Below, in pieces: positions 1 through 8,491 of a DNA stretch of 37,870 nucleotides. The stretch covers positions 1 to 37,870 of the forward strand of contig CAMWIS010000001.1 of the NCBI GenBank assembly GCA_947174375.1, given 5' to 3'. Every line of letters starts with the position of its first letter. Position 1 is the first letter of the stretch. Both the position numbers and the translations under genes were made by a program. The notes under the pieces were generated by a model, which was not told where the DNA came from, did no database searches, and worked only from the letters and a program-made list of their open reading frames with translations. Source of the stretch: an uncultured Bacteroidales bacterium (GTDB lineage: Bacteria > Bacteroidota > Bacteroidia > Bacteroidales > P3).

Positions 1-94
1 CGGAGGCCAAGTCCTTTTCAATGATTTCTTCGATAAAGTTCAGCGACTTTTCGGCGGGAGCCGTCGCTTCGTTTTTTAAGCTTTCGTTTTCCAT
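1..94 (-). CDS. glnS: Glutaminyl-tRNA synthetase, N-terminal fragment (cut by window edge)
   Basis: Only the first 31 codons are present; the gene runs off the left edge. The ATG is at 94-92 and the peptide begins MENESLKNEA, continuing with SLNFIEEIIEKDLAS. That last segment matches the conserved start of bacterial GlnRS, which charges tRNA-Gln with glutamine in the cytoplasm and in which this helix precedes the class I HIGH motif; HIGH itself lies outside the window. The short, poorly conserved extension before SLNFIEE is usual in the family. The gene lies 82 bp downstream of the MFS gene on the same strand, and that gap holds a long inverted repeat (116-145). The identification rests on about 15 residues, so it is probable rather than certain. 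Confidence 0.75.
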   Translation of the reverse strand, partial: MENESLKNEATAPAEKSLNFIEEIIEKDLAS

Positions 95-115
95 AGGAAC
101 GAATTTTTAATTAGC

Positions 116-145
116 GGGTACAGGGCGAACCAACGCCATGTACCC
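116..145. repeat. Imperfect inverted repeat in the glnS leader
   Basis: GGGTACA (116-122) pairs with TGTACCC (139-145), and GGCG (124-127) pairs with CGCC (134-137). A single G/A mismatch (123/138) separates the two stems and the loop AACCAA is 6 nt, so 11 of 12 positions pair. In the minus-strand transcript it lies 21 nt upstream of the glnS start and is followed by an A/T-rich stretch rather than a clean U-run. It could end MFS transcription or act as a glnS leader element. A separate 12-bp perfect palindrome, ACCCCGCGGGGT, lies at 156-167. The pairing is direct; the role is inferred. Confidence 0.5.
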
Positions 146-176
146 AACCGGTCGTACCCCGCGGGGTCACGCCGTA

Positions 177-1598
177 TTATTTCTTAATGTTGGGTTCTTC
201 CAAACCGTAGTGCTTGCGGCGGTCTTCCATCTTGAGCCAGAAGCCCAAAATCAAGGCCAGCACGCCCAACGAAGCGAACACGATCATCGGCGCCTCGTAG
301 TTGTATTTGAGCGGGTCTTCCACGCCCGGGTTGGAGTTTTTGAGCACCGAACCGATAATCATCGGGAAGGCGTAAAGACCGATGTTCTGAATCCAAAAGA
401 TGACGGCGTAGGCCGAGCCCAGCAGGCGGTTGTCCACGAGTTTGGGCACGCTCGGCCACAGGGCGGCCGGAACGAGCGAGAACGAGATGCCGAGCAGGAT
501 GATGCCGAGGTAGGCGATGAGCGCCGACTGCGTGGCGGGCAGGACGAACGCGAACGTAAGGTGGCAAATGATCATGAGGATGGCGCCGAGCATCAGCATA
601 CTCGCGCCCTTACCCTTGCGGTCGAGGAAGTTGCCGAGCAGGGGCGTGATGGCCGCCGCGCCGAGCGGGAACACGAAGAACACGCGGCCCGCTTGTTCGG
701 CCGTATAGCCTAAGTTGCACTGCAACATATTGATGGCGTATTTCTGGAACGGGAAGATGGCCGAGTAATAGAGCACGCAGAGCAGGGCCACGAGCCAGAA
801 CACCTTGGACGAGAAGATTTTGCCGAGGTCGCTGATTTTGAAGGGGTCGTCCTTCTCTTCGTCGCTCATGCCCATCTGCGCATCTAATTTCTTATCCATG
901 AACGCATAGCAGATAAAGGCGATGAGGCCGATGAGCAACAGCAGGACGGCCACGCCCACGGGGCGGGACACGCTGACCGGCACGATGGAGGCGATGACGG
1001 GCGACCCCAGCACCACGACGGCCACGCCCACACGCGCGATGGCCATTTCAACGCCCATAGCCAAGGCCAACTCCTTGCCCTTGAACCATTTTACGATGCC
1101 GCGCGATACCGTGATACCGGCCATTTCCACGCCGCAGCCGAAGAACATGAAGCCGATGGCCGACATCTTGGCCGAAGCCGGCATCCCGTCAAAGAACGGC
1201 GTGATGTTCCACCAGGCCATGGGCAGGTTCAGAAAACGGTTCATGAACGCTTCCGCGCCGCTGCCGACAAAAGCGTCCGTTACGGCGTAGAAGTTGATGG
1301 ACGCGCCGCAGAGCATGACCACGCCGGAGAGGATGGCCGTGAAGCGGACGCCCATCTTGTCGAGGATAATCCCCGCAAAGATGAGGAAGAACACGAATAC
1401 GTTGAGGAACGTCTCGCTGCCGGCATAGTGGCCGTAGGCGGTCGGATCCCAGCCTCTCTGCGTCTGCAACAGTTCCTGCAAGGGCGAGAGGATATCCATA
1501 AAGATGTAGCCGAAGAACATGGCCGAAGCCAACAGCACGAGCGCCGTCCAGCGGGCGGCGGCCGAGTCGCGTAAAAGCGTTTGCACTTTTTCCGTCAT
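177..1598 (-). CDS. Major facilitator superfamily (MFS) transporter
   Basis: The 473-residue protein has about twelve hydrophobic segments in the 6+6 arrangement of MFS permeases, with a charged central loop near residues 230-255 (sequence DKKLDAQMGMSDEEKDDP). The first membrane helix begins near residue 16 (TALVLLASAMFFGY). A loop-2/3-like stretch (FAGIILDKMGVRF, about residues 74-86) resembles the MFS signature, and its counterpart in the second half is GNFLDRKGKGAS. It should be a secondary transporter of the inner membrane. The substrate cannot be read from the sequence. It sits 27 bp downstream of a small membrane-protein gene, last before glnS, and is probably co-transcribed with the DUF2723 genes. 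Confidence 0.85.
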   Translation of the reverse strand: MTEKVQTLLRDSAAARWTALVLLASAMFFGYIFMDILSPLQELLQTQRGWDPTAYGHYAGSETFLNVFVFFLIFAGIILDKMGVRFTAILSGVVMLCGASINFYAVTDAFVGSGAEAFMNRFLNLPMAWWNITPFFDGMPASAKMSAIGFMFFGCGVEMAGITVSRGIVKWFKGKELALAMGVEMAIARVGVAVVVLGSPVIASIVPVSVSRPVGVAVLLLLIGLIAFICYAFMDKKLDAQMGMSDEEKDDPFKISDLGKIFSSKVFWLVALLCVLYYSAIFPFQKYAINMLQCNLGYTAEQAGRVFFVFPLGAAAITPLLGNFLDRKGKGASMLMLGAILMIICHLTFAFVLPATQSALIAYLGIILLGISFSLVPAALWPSVPKLVDNRLLGSAYAVIFWIQNIGLYAFPMIIGSVLKNSNPGVEDPLKYNYEAPMIVFASLGVLALILGFWLKMEDRRKHYGLEEPNIKK

Positions 1599-1625
1599 GA
1601 TTGATGAGTATTAAAGGATGAATAA

Positions 1626-2132
1626 TTAATTTTCCGTGTGGTTGGGGTCGTAGGGCGGCAGCGGCTGTCCGTCCTTGTTTTTCAGGTAGGGCAGGAACAT
1701 CGCGTACAGCGCGACGAAGGCGCCCGACAGGAAGATGGAGCCGTAGGGCACGCCCCAGCCGGTCTGATACATATTCCAGAGAATCAACAGGCATTGCGCG
1801 ATGGTGTAGATGTGGAAGCCCGCGAATATCCGTTTGAACATACAGATGGCACCGGCCAAGGAGCCTAAGCACAGCAGGGTCTGAACCCAAAAGTAGGCCG
1901 GCCCCAATGCGACGACCTGCGTCACGGCCTCTTCCATGGCGGGCACGCTGGCATAGAGTTCGGCATAGGTGTCGCTGTAAAGCAACAGGTCTTTGATGGT
2001 GTTCAGGTTGGCGGCCATGAACAGATAGGTCAGGGCGTTGCAGCCGCTCCCGATGAACGTGAGGATGCACAGCAGCGTCAGGCCGTTGGGCCGCTTGGGG
2101 GCGGCGGTTTGGGGATTGAGGTTAGTATCCAT
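1626..2132 (-). CDS. Small polytopic membrane protein of unknown function
   Basis: The 168-residue product has four predicted membrane segments, roughly residues 17-40, 80-98, 104-121 and 128-147, with a polar, proline-rich N-terminus and a charged tail (PYLKNKDGQPLPPYDP). I do not recognise the family beyond a resemblance to uncharacterised Bacteroidetes integral membrane proteins. Its ATG at 2132 lies inside the end of the upstream DUF2723 gene: the two overlap by 11 bp (2122-2132), which suggests translational coupling and perhaps a shared pathway or complex. No catalytic motif is visible. It could be an accessory subunit of the neighbouring membrane transferase; that is only an inference from the overlap. 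Confidence 0.7.
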   Translation of the reverse strand: MDTNLNPQTAAPKRPNGLTLLCILTFIGSGCNALTYLFMAANLNTIKDLLLYSDTYAELYASVPAMEEAVTQVVALGPAYFWVQTLLCLGSLAGAICMFKRIFAGFHIYTIAQCLLILWNMYQTGWGVPYGSIFLSGAFVALYAMFLPYLKNKDGQPLPPYDPNHTEN

Positions 2133-5100
2133 AGGATTGAAGCGTGTTTTTGCTGATTTCTACACTGTTTTTCAAGCCGTCGGCCTTGTCGGCGAACGGC
2201 CCGGCGATATGTTCCATTTCCGCGAACACCGACAGGCATTCCCGCATTTCTTCCATCAGGCTGCTTTGGTAACGCGGCGGGAAGCTTTCGGCGTACTGCA
2301 GGCGGCGGGTGTAGATGTCGCAGAGTTGTTGCGCCAACGCGGCGGCCTGTTCAAACGCCTCGGCCTGCAGGTAGGTCTCCACCTGATAAAGCATCAGCCC
2401 GTCGTACGGAATCTGCGCGTTGGGGAAGAAGTACAGGCTCTTGTCCAACACCGTCACGGCCGAGTCGCGCTTGCCCTCGAACAAAAGGGCCTTGGCCAGC
2501 AGGATATACTGGTAGCGTATGGCGCGCGTATAGGCCGCGCTCTCGGGGTCGATGGCCGTTTTGGGGTCGTTCAGGTTGCCCCAGCGGAAGGTGTTGACGT
2601 ACAGGTCGTACGTCTTGTCGGTATTCACGCCGTTGTCGCCGATAACGCGGCGGTTCTCGTTCAGATACGGCACCAGGCGGTAGACGTTGCCTTCCAGCTG
2701 CGCCAAGTGCGGCAGCGGCAGCACGTTGCCCTGCGCGCCCGCGCTCATGAAGTAGAGCGGGCGGCTCGCGAAGTTGGAGGCCATGATGTCGAGCAACGCG
2801 ATGTCCACGCGGTAGAGCGCGTCGGTCTTCTGAATCTGCCAGCTGATTTCGGGCAGGCAGCGGGCGGCCTGGTCTTCGGTCAGCCGGCCCTCGGAGAGCA
2901 TCTTCTCGATGGGCACCGTCAGCTTGACGTTGCGCGTGGGGAAGACCGAAATCTTCTCGCCGTCGCGCGTCAGCACCTGCGCCCGCGGGTTATTGGCCAT
3001 GTAACGCAGACAGGAGGCCAGTTCCACCGATTTGTTTTCGGGGCCGTTCTGCAGGTAGGCGTAGTCGTTGACGCCCTGGCCGTATTGGTCGAACGACAGG
3101 ATGAAGTTCAGCGGCTTGGACGCATAGACCTGACGGAACAGCGGCTGGACGTGCCAGAAGCTGTTGGCCAACGCGCTGTTGATGATGCGGACGCTGTTTT
3201 TAACGCCCTCCACCTCCTGACAGTACCATACGGGGAAGGTGTCGTTGTCGCCGTTGGCAATTACCACGCCTTCGTCCTCGCACGAGAGGAGCGCGTTCTT
3301 GGCAAAGTCATAGGCCGCCGTGCGGTGCGAGCGGTCGTGGTCGTCCCAACCCTCCTTGGCCATGATGCCGGGCACGGCCACGAGGCAGAGCAGGCCCACG
3401 CCAAGCGGCACGGCCACGTTGGGCTTTTTGAGGAGCTTCATCAGCCATTCGCTCAAGGCCACGACGCCCAAGCCAATCCATACGGCATAGGCGTAGAACG
3501 AGCCGGCGTAGGCGTAATCCCGCTCACGCGGCTCCGTCGAAGGTTCGTTCAGATAGGTCACAATCGCCAGGCCCGTCATGAAAAAGAGCAGGAACACGAC
3601 GAAGCAGTCGCGGCGGTGGGCGCGGTACTGGAAGAACAGACCGGCCAGGCCTAAGAGCAGCGGCAAAAGGTAGAACTTATTGCGGGCGTGGTTGTTGGCC
3701 AAGTAGTCGGGCAGGTTGTCCTGCGGGCCGAGCCGCATCTCATCCAAGAACTTGATGCCCGAAATCCAGTTGCCGTGGAAGATGTCGCGGCTGCCGTCCT
3801 CGTTGTAGCCCAAGCCTTGGATGTTGTTCTGCCGTCCGGCGAAGTTCCACATGAAATAGCGGAAATACATCCAGTTGAGGTGGTAGCGGAAGTAGAAGCG
3901 GAGGTTCTCGCCCATCGTGGGCTTGGGCGTGCCGTTGTCGGCCGTCGTGCCGCTCCAGAATTTGTAATACTTGATATGATTGTGGCCGCCGCTGTCACCG
4001 TTCGAATACATACGCGGGAACAGGCCGCAGTGCGCGGGGTCGTACACGTATTTGACGTTCGAGCCGGCCTTCTCGTAGCGTTTGGTCTCCGTATTGCGGA
4101 CATACTTGGTCGAAACGTCCTTGATGTCGATGATGCGTGCGTTGTAGTACTGGCCGTAGAACAGCGGGCGGCTGCCGTACTGTTCGCGGTTGAGGTAGGC
4201 CAGCAGGCTCAGCGCGTCCTTGGGCTCGTTCTCGTTGAGCGGCACGTTGGCGTTGGAACGGATGACGAGCGTCAGGAACGTGGAGTAGCCGATGAGCAGG
4301 AACGAGAGGCAGAGCAGGGCCGTGTGCAGCACCACCTTGTTGCGGCGGTAGGCGTAGGACAGGCCGAAAATCAGGCCGCCCGCCAGCGCGAGGAAATAGA
4401 ACACGGTGCCGGAATGGAACGGCAAGCGCAGCACGTTCACGAAAAAGAGCTCGAAGTAACCGGCCAATTTGACCGTCCAGGGCACGATGCCCCACAGGAT
4501 GCCCGCCAAGAGCACCACCGAAAGCAGGAGCGAGTACCAGAAGCCCTTGCGCGACGGCTCGAATTTCTTGTAATAGACGATGAATACGCAGGCCGGGATG
4601 ACGAGCAGGTTCAGCAGGTGCACGCCGATGGCCAGGCCGATGAGGAACGCGATGAAGATGATCCAGCGCAGGTGGTGCGGTTCGTCGGCGTGGCTTTCCC
4701 ATTTGAGGATGGCCCAAAACGTGATGGCCGTAAAGAACGACGACATGGCGTACACTTCGCCCTCGACCGCCGAGAACCAAAACGAGTCGGTGAACGTATA
4801 GGCGAGCGCGCCCACGGCGCCGGCGGCGAAAATCATCAGGCTCTGCAAAAGGTTCGGCTTAAAGTCGGACGGCATCGTGCGCGTCTGCGAACCGGCTTCT
4901 TTCTGCTGCCCCACGGCCCAGCAGAGTTTCTTGCCGAGCATCGTGACGGTCCAAAACAGGAACAGGATCGTGAAGCCGCTGCACAGCGCCGACAGGATGT
5001 TGACGGCAAAGGCCGTCCGCGTCACGTCGCCGAACGTGAAGATATTGGCGATGCAGCCCAAAATCTGGAACGTGGGGGCTCCGGGCGGGTGGCCGACCAT

Positions 5101-5238
5101 GAGTTTGGCGGCCGTGGAGATATATTCGCCGCAGTCCCACCACGAGGTGGTCCGTTCGGCCGTGCTGATGAACACCGTGCAGGCGATGGCGCAGACGAGC
5201 CAGCCCAACAGGTTGTTCCAGGTTTGATAACGCTTCAT
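2122..5238 (-). CDS. DUF2723 family membrane protein (GT-C-like, TMEM260-related), copy 1
   Basis: The 1038-residue protein has the DUF2723 layout. The N-terminal half is multi-spanning and begins with a short helix followed by TSWWDCGEYI, where Asp35 and Glu38 sit just after the first membrane segment as in GT-C glycosyltransferases. Next come GHPPGAPTF and VEGEVYAMSSFF. The large soluble C-terminal half contains GDNDTFPVWYCQ and NEPSTEPRERDYAYAGSF and a helical, TPR-like end. Human TMEM260, a DUF2723 relative, is a protein O-mannosyltransferase, so transfer of a sugar from a lipid carrier at the periplasmic face is a reasonable inference; donor and acceptor are unknown. It lies 41 bp after a paralogue (5280-8375) and overlaps the next gene by 11 bp. 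Confidence 0.88.
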   Translation of the reverse strand: MKRYQTWNNLLGWLVCAIACTVFISTAERTTSWWDCGEYISTAAKLMVGHPPGAPTFQILGCIANIFTFGDVTRTAFAVNILSALCSGFTILFLFWTVTMLGKKLCWAVGQQKEAGSQTRTMPSDFKPNLLQSLMIFAAGAVGALAYTFTDSFWFSAVEGEVYAMSSFFTAITFWAILKWESHADEPHHLRWIIFIAFLIGLAIGVHLLNLLVIPACVFIVYYKKFEPSRKGFWYSLLLSVVLLAGILWGIVPWTVKLAGYFELFFVNVLRLPFHSGTVFYFLALAGGLIFGLSYAYRRNKVVLHTALLCLSFLLIGYSTFLTLVIRSNANVPLNENEPKDALSLLAYLNREQYGSRPLFYGQYYNARIIDIKDVSTKYVRNTETKRYEKAGSNVKYVYDPAHCGLFPRMYSNGDSGGHNHIKYYKFWSGTTADNGTPKPTMGENLRFYFRYHLNWMYFRYFMWNFAGRQNNIQGLGYNEDGSRDIFHGNWISGIKFLDEMRLGPQDNLPDYLANNHARNKFYLLPLLLGLAGLFFQYRAHRRDCFVVFLLFFMTGLAIVTYLNEPSTEPRERDYAYAGSFYAYAVWIGLGVVALSEWLMKLLKKPNVAVPLGVGLLCLVAVPGIMAKEGWDDHDRSHRTAAYDFAKNALLSCEDEGVVIANGDNDTFPVWYCQEVEGVKNSVRIINSALANSFWHVQPLFRQVYASKPLNFILSFDQYGQGVNDYAYLQNGPENKSVELASCLRYMANNPRAQVLTRDGEKISVFPTRNVKLTVPIEKMLSEGRLTEDQAARCLPEISWQIQKTDALYRVDIALLDIMASNFASRPLYFMSAGAQGNVLPLPHLAQLEGNVYRLVPYLNENRRVIGDNGVNTDKTYDLYVNTFRWGNLNDPKTAIDPESAAYTRAIRYQYILLAKALLFEGKRDSAVTVLDKSLYFFPNAQIPYDGLMLYQVETYLQAEAFEQAAALAQQLCDIYTRRLQYAESFPPRYQSSLMEEMRECLSVFAEMEHIAGPFADKADGLKNSVEISKNTLQSYGY
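4618..4764 (-). repeat. 147-bp block identical to 7758-7904 (copy 1)
   Basis: Every base from 4618 to 4764 matches 7758-7904 (offset 3140), and extending to 4806 adds only three mismatches over 189 bp. The block encodes about residues 158-207 of each DUF2723 protein, including synonymous positions. Elsewhere the two genes differ at many codons, so this block looks homogenised by gene conversion or placed by a recent partial duplication. Confidence 0.9.
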
Positions 5239-5279
5239 GAGTTCTGTTTGTTAAGTCTTCAGGTTTGAGGGGGCTTCGC

Positions 5280-8200
5280 TTACCGCATGGAGAGCAGGCG
5301 GTCGGCCGAGTTGGCCAGCGCCGGCGCATGATAGGCGTTCGCGTAGTCACGTATATATCCAATCATTTGCAGGCATTCCTGCTTTTCGGCTTCCACGCTG
5401 CGGTGGAAACGCGGCGGGAAGGATTCCACATAGCGCAGCCGCCCGTCGAAAATCTCCAGTAGCCGCTGTCCGAGGGCTTCGGCCTTTTCGGTCTCGCCGA
5501 ACGCGAAGTAAAGCGAGAGGTAGCGCACCATGTCGGTGTCGAAGCCGAGCACCGAATCCGGGAAAAAGGCCAACCCCTTGTCCAAGGCCGCCACGGCGTC
5601 GGTCATGCGGCCCTCCTGCGCCAGGGCGGAGGCCACGAGGCTGTATTGCTGCCGCGCCTGACGGCTCCACGTGCGCGTTTCGGGATCCAAGGCCAGGTCT
5701 TCCGGGATGGAGCCCCAGTCGAAGGTCTCCACGAGCAGGCGGTTGCTGCGGTCGGTGGCGATGCCGTTGAGCCGCTCGCCCGACACCGTTTTCGTGCGGT
5801 GGTTCGTATAGGGCACCCAACGGTAGAGCGTGCCTTCCATCTGCGCCTGACCCAGCGGCAGGTAGGACTGGTGCGCGTAGGGGCTCGTGCAGTAAATCGG
5901 GCGGTCCCACAGGTTGTTGGCCACGATGTCGAGGATGACGAGGTTCGATTTCGTCAGGTTGTCTTTATCCAACCGCCAGGTCAGCCGGTCGGGGATGGCC
6001 GCGATCTGTTCCGCCGTATAGAGGCCGGTGGCGGCCAAATACGCGCTGTCGGGCTTTTCGATAAAGACGGTCTTGGTCGGGATGTAGTTATACCATTCGC
6101 CGCTCATGGCGCGCACCTGCGTGTTGCGGTCGGGGTTGGCCACGAATTTCAGCAGGCTCTGCAACGGGTAGGCGGCTTGCAGCTGGTCTTGTACGAACAC
6201 GGCGTCGTTCGTGCCCGATTCGTAGGCTTCGTGCGGCAGCGAGAATTTGAGCGGCGCCGACTCGTAAGCCTGGCGGTACAGCGGCTGGATGAGCCACGAG
6301 CTGTGCGCCAGCATACTGTTGATGACGCGCACGTCGGTGCGGATGCCCTCCACCTGCTGGCAGTACCAGAGCGGGAACGTGTCGTTGTCGCCGTCGCAAA
6401 TCAGCACGGCGTTGGGTTCGCAACTCTCCAGCATATTGCGGGCGAAGTCGCGGGCGGCCGTCTGTTGGCCGCGGTTGTGGTCGTCCCAGCCCTGTTGCGC
6501 CATCACGCCCGGCACGGCCACGAGGCAGAGCACCGTCACGCCGGCGGCCACCGCGCAGCGTGCGGCCGGTTGTTTGAGGCGTTGCGCGAGCCAGTAGCCC
6601 AAGGCCGTCACGCCCAGGCCAATCCATATCGCAAACGCATAGAACGAGCCGGCGAAGGCGTAATCCCGTTCACGCGGTTCGGTCGAAGGCTGGTTCAGAT
6701 AAATCGCAATCGCGATGCCCGTCATGAAGAACAGCAGGAATACGACGAAGCAGTTGCGGCGGTCGTGCCGGTATTGGAACCAAAGGCCGGCCAAGCCCAA
6801 GAGCAGCGGCAGGAAAAAGAACGTGTTGCGCGCCGGGTTCTTGGCCAGATAGTCGGGCAGGTTCTTCTGCGGCCCCAACCGCATCTCGTCGATGAAGCCG
6901 ATGCCCGAAATCCAGTTGCCCTGGAACACGTCGCGGCTGCCGTCGGGGTTGTAGCAACGCCCCATGAGGTCGTTCTGCCGCCCCACGAAGTTCCACATGA
7001 AGTAGCGGAAATACATCCAGTTGAGCTGATAGCGCACGAAGAAGCGGATGTTCTCGCCCAAGGTGGGCCGCTTGTCGCCCTTGCAGCCGCTCCAAATCTT
7101 GTTGTACGTCACGCAGGGCCGGCCGCCCGATTCCATCGACGACCACATACGCGGGAACAGCCCGCAGAAGGCCGGGTCGTAGGTGATTTTCTGCGACGAA
7201 TAGCCGGCCTGCACGTAGCGGTGGCTTTCCTCGTCACGCTTGTATTGCGGGTTCTTCGACTCCACGGCGCGGACGGGCGCGTTGAAATACTGGCCGTAGA
7301 ACAGGGGCGTGGAGCCGTATTGGTCGCGGTTCAGATAGGCCAGCAGGCTGATGGCGTCCTTGTTCTCGCCCTGGTTGATGGGCACGTCGGCGTTGGCGCG
7401 CACCACCAGCGTGATGAACGTGGAGTAGCCGATGAGCATGAAGCTCAGGCAGAGCAGGGCCGTGTTGAGCAACACCTTCTGTTTGCGCGTCGAATAGACG
7501 AGCCCCCATACGAGCAAGCCCACGAGGGCGGCGAGGTAGAAGAACGTGCCGGAGTTGAACGGCAGCCGCAGCGTGTTCACGAAAAAGAGTTCCGTATAGC
7601 CCGCCAGTTTGACCGTCCAGGGCACGATGCCCCACAGGATGCCCGCCAGCAGCACCACCGAGAGCAGCAGCGCGTACCAAAAGCCTTTTTTCGTGGCGTC
7701 GAACTTGCGGTAGTAAATCGTGAAGACCATGGCCGGGATGACCAGCAGGTTCAGCAAGTGCACGCCGATGGCCAGGCCGATGAGGAACGCGATGAAGATG
7801 ATCCAGCGCAGGTGGTGCGGTTCGTCGGCGTGGCTTTCCCATTTGAGGATGGCCCAAAACGTGATGGCCGTAAAGAACGACGACATGGCGTACACTTCGC
7901 CCTCCACGGCCGAGAACCAAAACGAGTCGGAGAACGTATAGGCGAGTGCGCCCACGATGCCCGCGCCGAAAATCAGGATGCGGGCCAGCGCCGTCGGCTC
8001 GAACGTCTTGGGCGCGATGCCGGCGAAGGCCGCGTCCTTGGTGCGGTACACCGTCAAGAGCAGCATCTTGGCAATCATCGTGACGGTCCAGAACAGGAAC
8101 AGAATCGTGAAGCTGCTGCACAGCGCCGACAGGATGTTGACCGCATGGCCCATCTGCGCCGGGTCACGCCCCACGAACAGGGCCGCGATGGCGCCCAACA

Positions 8201-8375
8201 GCTGGAACGTGGGGGCTCCGGGCGGGTGGCCGACCATGAGTTTGGTCGAGGTGGCGATATACTCGCCGCAGTCCCACCAGCTGCCGCTGCGTTCGGCGGT
8301 GGAGACGAAAACAATCGTGGCGATGATCCATACGAACCAGCCGATCAGGTTGTTCTGTAAACGGTAAGATTTCAT
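5280..8375 (-). CDS. DUF2723 family membrane protein (GT-C-like, TMEM260-related), copy 2
   Basis: A 1031-residue paralogue of the gene at 2122-5238. The ATG at 8375 (MKSYRLQNNLIGW) is chosen because it aligns residue for residue with copy 1 (both place WWDCGEY at Asp35). The open frame continues upstream to 8789, but that extension overlaps the branching-enzyme gene and has no family resemblance. The same landmarks appear in order: GHPPGAPTF, VEGEVYAMSSFF, a long multi-spanning half, NQPSTEPRERDYAFAG, GDNDTFPLWYCQ and a helical C-terminal region. Differences from copy 1 concentrate in the soluble loops and C-terminal half, consistent with duplicated transferases with different acceptors. A TATATTTG promoter element lies 72 bp upstream, so this gene probably heads the run that ends at glnS. 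Confidence 0.88.
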   Translation of the reverse strand: MKSYRLQNNLIGWFVWIIATIVFVSTAERSGSWWDCGEYIATSTKLMVGHPPGAPTFQLLGAIAALFVGRDPAQMGHAVNILSALCSSFTILFLFWTVTMIAKMLLLTVYRTKDAAFAGIAPKTFEPTALARILIFGAGIVGALAYTFSDSFWFSAVEGEVYAMSSFFTAITFWAILKWESHADEPHHLRWIIFIAFLIGLAIGVHLLNLLVIPAMVFTIYYRKFDATKKGFWYALLLSVVLLAGILWGIVPWTVKLAGYTELFFVNTLRLPFNSGTFFYLAALVGLLVWGLVYSTRKQKVLLNTALLCLSFMLIGYSTFITLVVRANADVPINQGENKDAISLLAYLNRDQYGSTPLFYGQYFNAPVRAVESKNPQYKRDEESHRYVQAGYSSQKITYDPAFCGLFPRMWSSMESGGRPCVTYNKIWSGCKGDKRPTLGENIRFFVRYQLNWMYFRYFMWNFVGRQNDLMGRCYNPDGSRDVFQGNWISGIGFIDEMRLGPQKNLPDYLAKNPARNTFFFLPLLLGLAGLWFQYRHDRRNCFVVFLLFFMTGIAIAIYLNQPSTEPRERDYAFAGSFYAFAIWIGLGVTALGYWLAQRLKQPAARCAVAAGVTVLCLVAVPGVMAQQGWDDHNRGQQTAARDFARNMLESCEPNAVLICDGDNDTFPLWYCQQVEGIRTDVRVINSMLAHSSWLIQPLYRQAYESAPLKFSLPHEAYESGTNDAVFVQDQLQAAYPLQSLLKFVANPDRNTQVRAMSGEWYNYIPTKTVFIEKPDSAYLAATGLYTAEQIAAIPDRLTWRLDKDNLTKSNLVILDIVANNLWDRPIYCTSPYAHQSYLPLGQAQMEGTLYRWVPYTNHRTKTVSGERLNGIATDRSNRLLVETFDWGSIPEDLALDPETRTWSRQARQQYSLVASALAQEGRMTDAVAALDKGLAFFPDSVLGFDTDMVRYLSLYFAFGETEKAEALGQRLLEIFDGRLRYVESFPPRFHRSVEAEKQECLQMIGYIRDYANAYHAPALANSADRLLSMR
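7758..7904 (-). repeat. 147-bp block identical to 4618-4764 (copy 2)
   Basis: Partner of the block at 4618-4764, encoding about residues 157-206 of the second DUF2723 protein. A further near-identical patch, about 40 bp (near 7610-7650 versus 4470-4510), and another of about 46 bp at the N-terminal GHPPGAPTF region also stand out against more diverged surroundings. Confidence 0.9.
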
Positions 8376-8446
8376 AGCGTATTGTGTCAAGTGGTTCGCC
8401 GCCTTGCGTGTACGCGCATACGCGCGGGACGTGCGTGCGAAAGGCA

Positions 8447-8454
8447 CAAATATA
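8447..8454 (-). promoter_or_regulatory. Bacteroidetes -7 element for the DUF2723 run
   Basis: On the minus strand this reads TATATTTG, matching TAnnTTTG. It lies 72 bp upstream of the ATG at 8375, in the only sizeable gap (8376-8491) between the branching enzyme and the DUF2723 genes. A clear -33 TTTG is not visible, although the upstream sequence is T-rich. The rest of the gap is a GC-rich alternating stretch (near 8407-8440) with no other feature that I recognise. Confidence 0.55.
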
Positions 8455-8491
8455 CGAAAAACTTGTGAAAAAGATAAATGCGCGGACGGTA

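Noticed and set aside
5646..8360. Open frame of 904 codons on the plus strand
   Set aside because: It lies wholly antisense to the second DUF2723 gene, is rich in His, Arg and Gln, and shows the same pattern as antisense frames over other genes here. It reflects GC-rich codon usage.
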